Assembly (NCBI RefSeq): GCF_025766255.1
Contig: NW_026516823.1
Location: 1 to 64,000 of the forward strand
Length of the DNA: 64,000 nt
Origin: Zychaea mexicana
Lineage: Eukaryota > Mucoromycota > Mucoromycetes > Mucorales > Lichtheimiaceae
Direction: 5' to 3'
Shown: positions 1 through 11,975 of the stretch, piece after piece
Numbering within the stretch: position 1 is the first letter of the stretch
Layout of the letters: each line of letters opens with the position of its first letter
The notes under the pieces: model-generated
Seen by the model: only the letters and a program-made list of their open reading frames with translations
The model's database searches: none
Told to the model about the DNA's origin: nothing
Made by a program: the position numbers and the translations under genes

Positions 1-587
1 GCTATGTTAATCGGGCACATCTTTGAAACCGGCGTTAGCTGATGTAATGGCCGAGGTACCTGTTGATAGGTTCATTGTCCTGTTCACGTAAGGTGGATCA
101 TCTGAGTGAGAGATTTTATTCAATAGTGTTTAGCCGAAATGCCGTAGTGTTCATACGTGTATGCTATAATGTTTAACCGAATATCTTATTGTTGATATCT
201 TGAGCAGTGTATTAATGTGGTACCACAGTCGTACATTGGCAGCAGCTAACATGTACTTAACTTGCTATAGCACAGCGATCGGCCGTTCGCTGTATCATAT
301 TACTATCTTGGCAAATGATTAATCGAACGAAACCTCTATAATTTGAATAAAAAAATGACTATGTTTAGCAGCCATATGATCGTGTTTAAAATTGATTCAT
401 AGAAGATATACTTACAGCTGTTCTTTTTCAAAGTAATTGAAGAAGAGAAGACAATCTGAAAAGTGCACGCATCATACATATTTAAACATTTCCTCCGTGC
501 TAAAACAATGGAGAACAAGTCATATTCTTTCCAGAAATAAATATAGTAGAAAAAAAGAAGAACAGAACATATTCTTGCTTTTTTATT
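1..587. other. No gene recognised (left edge)
   Basis: AT-rich sequence with only short open frames on both strands and no recognisable protein motif. The right part probably holds the 3' UTR and terminator of the leftward EI24-like gene that ends at 588. Confidence 0.5.
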
Positions 588-1852
588 CTATACGATCTTC
601 CCTAATTGATCCTTCTTCTCAGACATGACCGCTAGTACATTGGGTACACCCAACTTTTTCAGCAAAATAGCCATGGTGAACGTTGCCGCTGCTACTGGCC
701 AAAAAAAGGGTATTTGGTTTGGTAAACGGCACTGATGAATAGCTCTTACGCCTGTGGCAGTGGTAGCTGGCGCACGGATAGGCTTTAGAGCTGCCATCGT
801 AGCCAATATAATGTACTACAACAGTAACAATAGTAATTAGGCAATTAGTAACAAAATAAACGGTCACTCTGCCATTTGTTAAGTTCAAGAAATGCGTACT
901 CCTGGATAGATGAGCGCAAAGACACCGCCGGCGTGTAATGTGGACAGGAAAAATGTCAAGGAAGCAGCAGGAAGGCCTGTTGTCATCAAACTTTTATTGG
1001 TAAACCGAGCGCAGCATTGAAAGAAAAAGAGAAAGCTATTAAGCGACTGTACCAAATCCGAGGAAAAATGCCCAATTTCGCTCAACGTGTCTCAACCGTT
1101 GATCTAAAGACCACTGTAAATGAACCCATTTGTATCTACCAAAAAGAATAAGACGTATGACATAGATCAGTACCAATCATGATTGAGGTAAACACTTGAA
1201 CAACTCAATGAGAGAGCATACTCAAAGCTATAATAGGCCATGAACAGGCATGTAACGAAAAATGAAAGAGCAGCTCCAATGAAAGGAACCAAGTATAACA
1301 GCCTCGCAAATGCTGCACAGTTAATATAAAAGAGTGCATTGCCGATAGCTGATGCTGCTGAGGTTGCCATTGTCGGACGCTGGTATTCGTTGGCATGAAT
1401 CTGGAAAGCCTCTAAAGCAATTTGGGAGAACAGGTTTGAATTCACCATGAGGCATAGCAGGTACATTGGATAACCTGTCAAGTGCTTCGCGCGTATTCCA
1501 TGTATAAAAGGTTAGCCTTTGCTGTATCAACGATGCATCAGGCAATGGAACACATGTAGGATATTTTACAGTATAAGAGTAGCCAAAAATCGTATGATCC
1601 GTATAGAGCGTGTCGAGGGCTAATAGAACGCCAAGATAGATAAAGCCATTGAGACAAACGGTCTTGATGATGGCCACTTGGATAACGCGGGAACTGTTTT
1701 TTTTTACGTTTCGGTATAAGATTCCAGGTGGTATAAAATGTTGTCGTTGGCTAGTACTTGCGAGTATACGAGCGAAATCGCCCTCATCCACTGGAAGGCT
1801 TGTTGTAGTCCACTGAGAAAGTATAGCCCATGCTCAACAATGGTCCCCATGG
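588..1852 (-). CDS. EI24-like multipass membrane protein
   Basis: Leftward multi-exon gene for a membrane protein of the EI24 (etoposide-induced 2.4, PF07264) family, whose members are ER membrane proteins linked to autophagy and apoptosis. The best evidence is colinear similarity in hydrophobic blocks: a block around 1605-1690 (VIQVAIIKTVCLNGFIYLG), then YPMYLLCLMVNSNLFSQIAL at about 1410-1465, matching the family's [20 protein letters not shown] block, then a helix ending MAYYSFEY near 1215-1260, matching the diagnostic SLYCFEY. A later exon (about 890-990) has GLPAASLTFFLSTLHAGGVF, and the last exon (588-800) has one more hydrophobic helix and a charged tail. Frame changes between blocks require introns; the first join, near 1700-1770, is not settled by phase, so the ATG at 1852 is provisional. 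It is divergent from U2AF65, with about 180 bp between the starts. Confidence 0.7.
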
Positions 1853-2031
1853 CGAATCGTATGGTGCTTTGTGGTTTCCTGGAAAGAAACAAAAAAGAAA
1901 AAGACGCTTCTGCGTGTGTGTAATGAAAGACCAAGTTTGATGTCCGCTAACGAAAAAACATATATTTTTTTAAAAGCTGAAGCTAGAGCGGACGGCTTTG
2001 CTTTCTTGAACTCTTCTAACATTTTTTCATC
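1853..2031. promoter_or_regulatory. Shared promoter region, EI24-like / U2AF65
   Basis: About 180 bp separate the two provisional divergent start codons, so the promoters and 5' UTRs must overlap. No TATA or other motif is convincing. Inferred from gene layout only. Confidence 0.35.
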
Positions 2032-4476
<2,445 letters not shown>

Positions 4477-4813
4477 GACGATCAACTGCACCTTTTCTAT
4501 TTCACCATTCAAAAACAGTCCATACGATATTACTCTTTTTTTTTTTGCGCCTGTAGGATCATATTAGATTAAGTCAGTCTCCCCCCTTTCTATCCCCGGT
4601 TTCCACCAAAAAAAAAACGAAAATGAAAACAAAACAGCATATATGTTGATATTTAGGTTAAAGGAAAATTGCTTTTGTTGAAATGAAAAAAAGTATAAAA
4701 AGATAGTTAAAAAACAAAATGTATGATGCGCGCTAGATTTTTGGGTGACCAAGTTTAATCGATTAGAGAAAAAAAAGAAGACAGAATGCATATTATTATG
4801 GGGTTTGTGTTTC
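4477..4813. other. Tail-to-tail 3' UTRs, no gene
   Basis: Between the stop of U2AF65 (+) and the stop of BOP1 (-). It contains A- and T-runs consistent with two convergent 3' UTRs. No reading frame looks coding. Confidence 0.6.
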
Positions 4814-7800
4814 TTAAGTCCACAGTCGTAGAGATCCGTCAGCACCAGAAGAGAAGATCCATGGCTGTGTGGGGTGGAACTCAATGTTCAGGACACCTAG
4901 AAATCACAAGAAATGTGGCATGAGTAGATGATATCGTAGAAGAACAAACAAAAATATAGAACTTACCAAGACTATCCTTAGTTTCGTGACCTTTCAGAAT
5001 CTTGACTGGGACAATCAATGGATTCTGGAGCAAGTCGTTGTAAACCATGCCATAGAATACTTGAATAGTGCCGTCGTCTGATGATGATGCAAACAGAGGA
5101 TAACGGCGATGATATGATACTTCACGCACGGCCTTTTCGTGGTATCTATTCAAAATTTCCCAGTTCAAAATTGCGATTCTCATTAATCTTATATATTCTT
5201 CATCTTTTGCCTACCTCATTGACTTGTATGGACGAGAACCAAGATCCATATCAAACCAGCACACCTTCTTATCGTAACTACCGATAATCAAGTTATCTCC
5301 TCCCGGATGAACATCAACACTTGAAATCCATTTTACGCCGGGCTGCAGAGTCTTGACTAATTGCTGTTGCATTAAGTCGTATACTCGTACATAGATTTGA
5401 GTCTATTAGAGCACAAACACGTTAGTGAGACATGTCGAGTGCTGGATTCAGTGTTCCCTATCTCTTTCTTGTTCTTTTATACATACCGCGACAAAGAAGA
5501 TTGGTTTTATAGGATGGAAGGCGACCTTTTGGACGATACCCTTGAGTCGATTGAATGGAGTTTGTGTCTGATGCTTGGTTGCCTGGTGGATCAGCACCTG
5601 TCGAGCATCCGGTGCAACTGTTGCGAAATAATCGCCCTTGCGATGCCAGGTAACCTGCTTAACAGTTTGGCTATGTTGCAATCGTACTTTGAAACCGTAT
5701 TTCTCTTCATCCTTCTCAGAAGGTTTAGACCAGCTAACCACTTGTCGTGTCTTTTCTTCATCTGAGACAGGTCGGGTGTAGCCGGCCTTGATGTATTGGT
5801 CCGTCGCCATGGCAACTTCGCCAGAACAGATCCTTGGTGGCGAGACCAAGAGCACTTCGCCGTGGCCAACGGATACAGCAAACAGCCAGATGTCAGGGTT
5901 GGGGTTCCAAGAAATCGCATGAATCACGTCCTTGAATTGCCATAGGAAGAGACAGCGTCCCGTAGAAACCTCCCACATGCGGATGGTATGATCGTCAGAG
6001 CCTGATAATAAGTAGAGTCCAGAGGAGTGCACAGACAGGCAACGGATGCGTGCAGTGTGACCGTCGTAAGAGAGAGACTGGGCTGTAGGGAACGGCTGCA
6101 AGTCCTTGGGACTTGGCAGTTTTGGTATGAGGGAGTCGGGGTCGACGTTGAGCTAAAAGTATGGCCGTTAGCGATTTTGTTGTTGTTTTTTTTCCACTGG
6201 TTTATATATAACCACTTACTCTGTTCTTTCGCACACGCGGTGCCAAATACAAGTCCAAGCAACGCTGGAATCGTTCCTGGATAAATCGGTCGTATGCCGG
6301 GACATGGCGCAAGCTCTTGAATCTGTTATACACGAGTTTTCATTGATTGGTACAGCAGCTCCATAACTCAAAATTTGCATAAAGACGTATACACTCACTT
6401 TTTGGGAAGGTAGTTCTTTGGTCGATCTTCAGGATCCATTTCGTTCCATTCCTTGGTCTCCTGTTCGTCGGGAAGATATTCTTCGGGTGGGTTGTAACTT
6501 TCATCGTGTTCTGGCAGCTTCACCTTTGGTGCAACAATGTGCATAATGTGATCCTCGCGCGGCTTATCATCTTCTCCCCACAAGTTATAGAATCGTGGCT
6601 TTTCATCCTTTGGCTTTCTTGGAACAATTCGGCCTTGGCGAATAGCTTTGACAATTTTCATGACCTACGTACAAGATAATTTCAATTAGCATTTTAAAAA
6701 TATTGTTGATTTCTATCAGCAACGATGTATAGGATTTCTCTTTGGGCTTTTCGTACCTTCTTAGCTTCCCACTTGGAAGGAATGAAACGGCGCTTGGGTT
6801 CAGGTCGGGCAGACAAGGGCATTTGTTCGGTCTTGCTGGTGAACCATTCCACTGTTGGCTCGTAAGGATTGTAATCAGAATCAGGGATAATACCTCGTTG
6901 TAACCGTTGAATGATATCCATTTCCTCGTCGTTCAATACAATATCCTTGCCCTCCTTGTCACTACGCACAGTCTTCCACGAGTCTGGGTCGTCCATTGTA
7001 GCCAAGAACTTTTCGAGTTCGTCTGCAGTTGCTGGCTTCAAGATCTTTTTGCCATCAATGTCATAGCCAATGTGGGGCATATCCTTGTACCAATCTGCTG
7101 GCACGTTACCGACAGTGTTTTCGGTCTGTATACAAGACATTACATTAGAACTTGTACCTATTTTCCATTTACAGAATATCCTGTTATCTATATCACAAAC
7201 CTCTTCTGTCGAACTGTCACTATCATAGTTGGCCTCAATCTCTGGCAATTTCTCAAGCGAAGGATTCCTGATAGGTTACAAATATATGAGTTATACCGAT
7301 ACTCGAGCAAGTTCCACTAATAAGTTCTCCCGGAAACTTACTGCTTGGTCAAATCTTCCTCTTCCAGATCAGCTTCATCCAAACTGTCGCCAGCCATATA
7401 ATCGTCATCTTCCTCTTCATCCTCCTCGTCTTCTTCATCGCTTTCCTCGGCCAAATCGGCATCGGCCTTTTCGTCGTTATAGTCACTATCGTCTTCGTCG
7501 CTGCTAATGCTCAATTCAGGGAACTCTTCGATTTCACTGTCGCTTTCGTCGATATCGTTTTCTTGCATCTCGATTTCTTCGTCATCGTCGTCGTCCGCAT
7601 CGTCTGCATCAAGGTTGATCTCACCATAATCGGAATCGCTGTCGTCATCGCTTTCTTCCACGATCTCGGCAGCGCGCTTCTTTGACGATCGCTTGCCACG
7701 GATTGGTGCAGCTGCTGTCATGGTCTTCGTAGTAGCAGTAGCGGGTTGTGCAGTCGATTTCGTTCGAAGGGCAGGTTTGGCGATTTTGGCATCAGCCTTA

Positions 7801-7871
7801 GCAGGCTCCTTGGAAGTCTTTGGGGCCTTTTCGTGAAGCTTGGCTGCAAACTTCACTGTCTTTTTCGGCAT
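4814..7871 (-). CDS. ERB1: Ribosome biogenesis protein BOP1/Erb1
   Basis: Nucleolar WD40 protein of the PeBoW complex (Nop7-Erb1-Ytm1) needed for 27S/32S pre-rRNA processing and 60S subunit maturation. Exons run leftward. The first (7338-7871) encodes a basic N-terminus followed by a long Asp/Glu tract typical of BOP1. The next contains the BOP1NT region with [20 protein letters not shown] near 7050-7115 and a [14 protein letters not shown] block. Then come [16 protein letters not shown] (about 6540-6600) and the WD40 propeller ([18 protein letters not shown] from about 6075, further blades to about 5340 and 4980-5180). The last blade ends [16 protein letters not shown] just before the TAA at 4814-4816. 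The chain looks complete and undisturbed. Confidence 0.95.
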
Positions 7872-8123
7872 GGCAAAAAAAGATCTAAAACGGTGGGTTC
7901 AAGCAAGGAAGGTGAAAAGAAGAAGAAAAAAAAAAGGCAACTCCTACCTGCCAAAAATGTCGTCGGGTTCTATGGGCTTTAAGGCCCGTGGCTTAGGGAG
8001 TGCCTTCTCGGCTGGTTGGCATTTAATCCCCATTTATGGGATTTGGGTGCTGCTTGAAATTTCTCGGAATAATTATAGGACACACACCCTTTTCTTTCCA
8101 CACAACACTACTGTTTTAGGCTC
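7872..8123. promoter_or_regulatory. Divergent promoter, BOP1 / HMCES
   Basis: 252 bp separate the divergent start codons of a ribosome-assembly gene and a DNA-damage gene. There is an A-rich stretch at 7918-7940 next to BOP1. No specific factor site can be named. Inferred from layout. Confidence 0.4.
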
Positions 8124-9391
8124 ATGTGCGGCCGATTCGCGTGTTCACTATGCCCCGATGCACTGAGAAATAAAGTCAAGGAGAGCAATGTTCAAGTGAG
8201 CGATCAGTGGCTGGCAGAAGATAAGTTTTATTCAAGCTTCAACGTCGGACCACGCAAGAACATTCCCGTGGTACGACGACGATCGTCAGAGCACGATCAA
8301 AGTGAGATCGTTATGCAAACTATGCGTTGGGGTTATATACCATGCTGGGCAAAGCAATATCCTGAACGTCAGGTATGACTCTCATATGAGATGATGAATA
8401 ATAAAATATCCTTATAACTCCCTTACTATTCCATGTGTTTTTTTGTAATTGATTTTTTTGGGCGTTGGTGGATGATCTAGCCGATCAATGCGCGCGACGA
8501 TACATTATCAGAAGGGCAGTCTATGTTTGACCGCGGAAAGAATAAGGGTCGCTGTATTGTGGTCGCAGAAGGGTAAGTTGAGATGCAATGCTGCATTTAG
8601 CTTAGCTATCATTTAAACGTCATTGTGGACTCTTAGATTCTATGAATGGAAGCAGCTAGCCAGCGGCAAGAAAATACCACATTATACAAAGCGCAAAGAT
8701 GGAAAATTGATGCTATTTGCTGGGCTTTATGATGTGTCTCATCTCGAAGGCAATGATGGTAATAACATGAAGCGAGTATGCATGAATATTCGAATGAGGA
8801 CGTTGTCTTATCTTTTGTTGTCACATAGGACAGCCCTTATATACCTGTACCATCATCACCACATCGGCGTCGTCATTTTTTGAATTCTTGCATGATCGTA
8901 TGCCTGTCATATTGGAGAACGGTTCGCCAGATGTTGCTACGTGGTTATCGGATGAGCCCTGGAGCAAGAAACATGTACAGCTTATGCGACCTTTTGAAGG
9001 AAAGTTAGACTGGTAAGTGGGATGTTAACGCATGCACATTCATGACTTGGAATTCAACTGTACATGTTGCATACTGTGCGTACTCAAAAAACAAAAACAA
9101 AACAAAAGCTATCAAGTAACGGACGCTGTGGGATCAACCAAGAACAATTCGCCTGATTTCGTGGTACCTGTTGATCAGCTCAAAGGATCGATTTCGAATT
9201 TCTTCAAGAAAACACCACAGCAACCAACAGTGGCAGGACTTAAACGGGAGCACAGCGACGATCCTGATGAGAAGTTAGTAGTGGAATCCAAAAAAAGAGA
9301 CACGAAGAGTAGTGACACAAAGAAAGAAAAACAAGAGGATAATGGCAAGAGCAAGAAAAAGATTACGAGTTTCTTCAAGGAGAAAAAGTGA
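8124..9391 (+). CDS. HMCES: HMCES/YedK-family abasic-site DNA-protein crosslinker
   Basis: SRAP-domain protein that protects abasic sites in single-stranded DNA by covalent crosslinking through Cys2. The start MCGRFACS at 8124 puts the catalytic Cys at residue 2, which fixes the start. Further family signatures follow in order: a MRWGYIPCWAK segment, PINARDDT opening exon 2, CIVVAEGFYEWK (with the conserved Glu) split by an intron near 8575-8637, an LYTCTIITT strand, and FLHDRMPVIL (with the catalytic His) near 8880-8915. Five exons with short introns. The C-terminal tail from about 9110 is Lys-rich and carries two PCNA-box-like motifs, GSISNFFKK (about 9185-9212) and KKITSFFKE at the extreme C-terminus. 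Intact as far as can be read. Confidence 0.93.
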
Positions 9392-9429
9392 TTAGTTTGG
9401 GTTATTCTGTAGTGTGAATGTATCTTTTA

Positions 9430-9949
9430 TTACATAAAGATGGCTAGCGTAAAGTTGCCTTCGTTGCGTATAACAACTTTGCTATTAAGTTTTGGTAACT
9501 CCATGTTAGTGCCTTTTATAATAGGAGATAGAGAGTGCTTCTTTCTGACAAATTACCTGTGTTCGTAATCCAGCGTGATTATCGGGTATTGTGATTTATC
9601 CTGTCCTTCTGGTTCACGTATAAGAAGTTCACGAGCTGTTCGTGCAATCGCTGCTGCGTTTGCAGCTGCATCGCTCTTTGCAATGCCTCGTGCTGTTGCA
9701 AGTCAAACAAACTTAGTATTGAGTTGTCTTTAAAATATAGTTTTGCGCGATCAGCAGACAAGCACTTACCACCAAGACATAAACCCATTTCGTCTGCTAG
9801 TAATACACCTTTAACATCTTCTCTGCTCGCACTTGAAAAATAAAACGTAAAAACAACTCAATAAAGAGGCTCAGAGATGCATGTGTTAACAAACGAGGAA
9901 GAAGGAACGCTCACATTTGATCGAGTGTTGCAATTAGGTCTGATTCCAT
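9430..9949 (-). CDS. LAMTOR5: LAMTOR5/HBXIP-like Ragulator subunit
   Basis: Small roadblock-fold protein, about 94 residues, related to LAMTOR5 (HBXIP), a subunit of the Ragulator complex that anchors Rag GTPases and mTORC1 on the lysosome/vacuole. It is built from four short exons. Exon 1 (start 9949) encodes MESDLIATLDQ. After an intron comes VKGVLLADEMGLCLG. After a third splice (acceptor CAG before CACGAGG) comes an Ala-rich helix with ARTARELLIREPEG, then ITLDYEH. The last exon encodes KVVIRNEGNFTLAIFM and TAA. All splice phases agree, and the pattern (GLxLG, Ala-rich helix, final strand-turn-strand) matches LAMTOR5 along its length. Because each exon is short the gene is easy to miss by open-frame scanning. 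Confidence 0.8.
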
Positions 9950-10483
9950 ATTTTATGCTGGATAGTCCCCAGAAGAAATACGCTTCGGAATTTTGGGTTC
10001 TTTTTTTGGGAGGAGCAAGATGCAAACAAAGAAGGGACCAGTTGTTATTTATGCAGTTGTACGCTGAGGTACATTGACAACAAAAAAAAACAGCGTCTCG
10101 AAGTCTCGATAGTATTCACATCCTTACTGGAATATCTATGCGAATTGCAGCAATTTCTTCACTTTTGAAAAAAAATTACAAGCTGTTTTTTAGAGCTCTA
10201 GGTTTAGATTGTGTGTGTGAGGATCTTTTCTGCATAAGCATAGCCGACGTAGTATGATCTCAATATATTGGCGAGCATCATCCCATAAACATCCCGTAGT
10301 AGCTCTTGAAGATTCGTTAATCAATGGTTGCGACAAAGTAGACTCACAGGCGGAACAGTCATTCACAAAAGCCCTTTGTATGTAGATTCTCTATGACTAT
10401 AGATTCTCAGCAACCGCGAATCAACGCTCGCCACGGTCGTTTCTTGGTAGAACAAAATGCAAAATGGTAAAAAGTCGTTGTAT
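9950..10483. other. Intergenic, promoter side of LAMTOR5
   Basis: No coding signal on either strand. It should hold the LAMTOR5 promoter and the DAD1 3' UTR. No structure recognised. Confidence 0.5.
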
Positions 10484-10986
10484 TTAACCTAGATAGTTTA
10501 CACAAAAGAAATGGAGTAGTAGCGAGCAAACAACAAAATCAGCAAAAGATCTACATGATTACATGTAAAAAACAACGGCGCATGAGTTAAGACCATATTT
10601 TGGATTACAATTTCTAGGGGAGCTTGTTTCTTACCGCTCTGGGGATATCGTCTTGAACATGTCCTTGTTTTGTGAGTTGGTTTGTATGCGCAAGTTGACT
10701 AAAAAGAATGTGAGTACCACCGTCAGCGCGTCTCGATTTACCAGAAAAAACCCGGTGTTTAGTCATTACCTGCGAGGACAAAGCTGCCAACGGTTGAAAT
10801 GAACCCTGCCAAAAAGGCATTGTAGGGAAACGTGCCGACAGTCGCCATGTAGATGAACTGAAAGATGCCGGAGAGCATAATGTACGCGAGATAAATGTCG
10901 ACGATCTTTAGGTTTGTAGGCGTATCGTTCTTGTACGCCACAGCGAACTTTTGTAACGCGTTAGAGAGCTCCGTGTTTGCTGGCAT
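10484..10986 (-). CDS. OST2: Oligosaccharyltransferase subunit DAD1/Ost2
   Basis: Small integral ER membrane subunit of the oligosaccharyltransferase complex that N-glycosylates nascent proteins. Three exons. Exon 1 (start MPANTELSNALQKF at 10986) includes the signature VGTFPYNAFLAGFISTVGSF. After an intron whose acceptor is near 10698 comes the block with RIQTNSQNK and ISPER. A last exon supplies SFADFVVCSLLLHFFCVNYL, then Gly and TAA at 10484-10486, matching the AFADFIFASTILHLVVMNFVG ending of the family. Phases agree at both joins. An upstream in-frame extension exists, but the family length favours the ATG at 10986. Confidence 0.93.
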
Positions 10987-11247
10987 GGTCGACGACGAGA
11001 AATATTTATATGAAAGGGGGGAAGCCAGAAAGAGACGGTTTCCAAGCAATTATAATTTGAGGGACGGCAGGTCCGCTGTCCCGATATGGTAGCGTCGTAC
11101 AACCAATAGCACTGATAGTGTCTTTTTGCATACCGTTCTGCTTAACATCATAGCCTACTGTCTTTATCATATCTCTGGACGGAGCAGATGAATCGCTAAT
11201 ATGAAATTTTGTACGTAGGTACAAAAGCACTCTTTTACATATTCCAT

Positions 11248-11594
11248 ATGGCATCTAGCGAGACTGCTCCTTATCAGCAAATGATAGCGTCGATCCATCA
11301 GTTAAAAGGTAGGTCATACCGTAGCTAATAGTAAGCCAACCTTATCACAAACTATGATTTGAATTGAATCATACAGTGAATTTAATTTCGTGTTCCTGGG
11401 GTTGTTTACAAGGTACGGGGACTAGATCGATTGGGTGTGTTCCTGAGAAAGCTTTTTTGTTTGACGTTGCTCTGAAACTCTTTTAGCGCTATTTGGTAAT
11501 CCTGGACCAGTTCCCAATATATTAATTTGCTAATGAGATCCCGACAGACCCTGCACAGAAGAAGTCTACTCCTTCTCAGCTAGTGCTGCAATAG
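11248..11594 (+). CDS. Possible small protein, about 50 residues, unrecognised
   Basis: A candidate three-exon gene. It starts MASSETAPYQQMIASIHQLK at 11248. A first intron begins GTAGGT; exon 2 contains VNLISCSWGCLQ. A second intron has donor GTACGG and acceptor CTCTTTTAG. A third has donor GTAATC and a good branch site TGCTAAT before GACAG. The last exon reads FDPAQKKSTPSQLVLQ and TAG. The phases are consistent and the branch site is strong, but there is no family match I recognise and the protein is very short. It could also be the 5' part of a longer transcript or a non-coding RNA. Confidence 0.3.
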
Positions 11595-11975
11595 CTAAAA
11601 GCAGAGAAGGGCTATATTTGTGCGTTTGCCCTATTACTTGACTCCAGGTAATTTAATACATATATAAAATTTATAACCTTGGTAGCAGTAAGATAGAAAA
11701 GGCCACGTTGTATGGGTAACCAAGGCAACTAAAAAAAAAGAGAAACTGGCGGGGTTGCTACCCAAGGCGCTGTCCGTTTTCGGCTAAGGCTCGTTTTTCA
11801 TAACTTTTTTTTTCTCCCTCCAAAATCCACCTCTGCAACTTGAGAGCTATTTCTCTTTTCACTCTCCTTCACCTGAATCCGTCATTTCTTTTTTTTTTCT
11901 TACTTCTCTGAAAAGCGATAAAGCACACACATACTCACACATACACACTTTGACTGGATTGAATCTCCTTGCACG
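11595..11975. other. SKN7 5' leader/promoter
   Basis: Pyrimidine-rich leader (long T and CT runs at 11800-11910) directly upstream of the SKN7 ATG. No coding signal. Confidence 0.45.
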
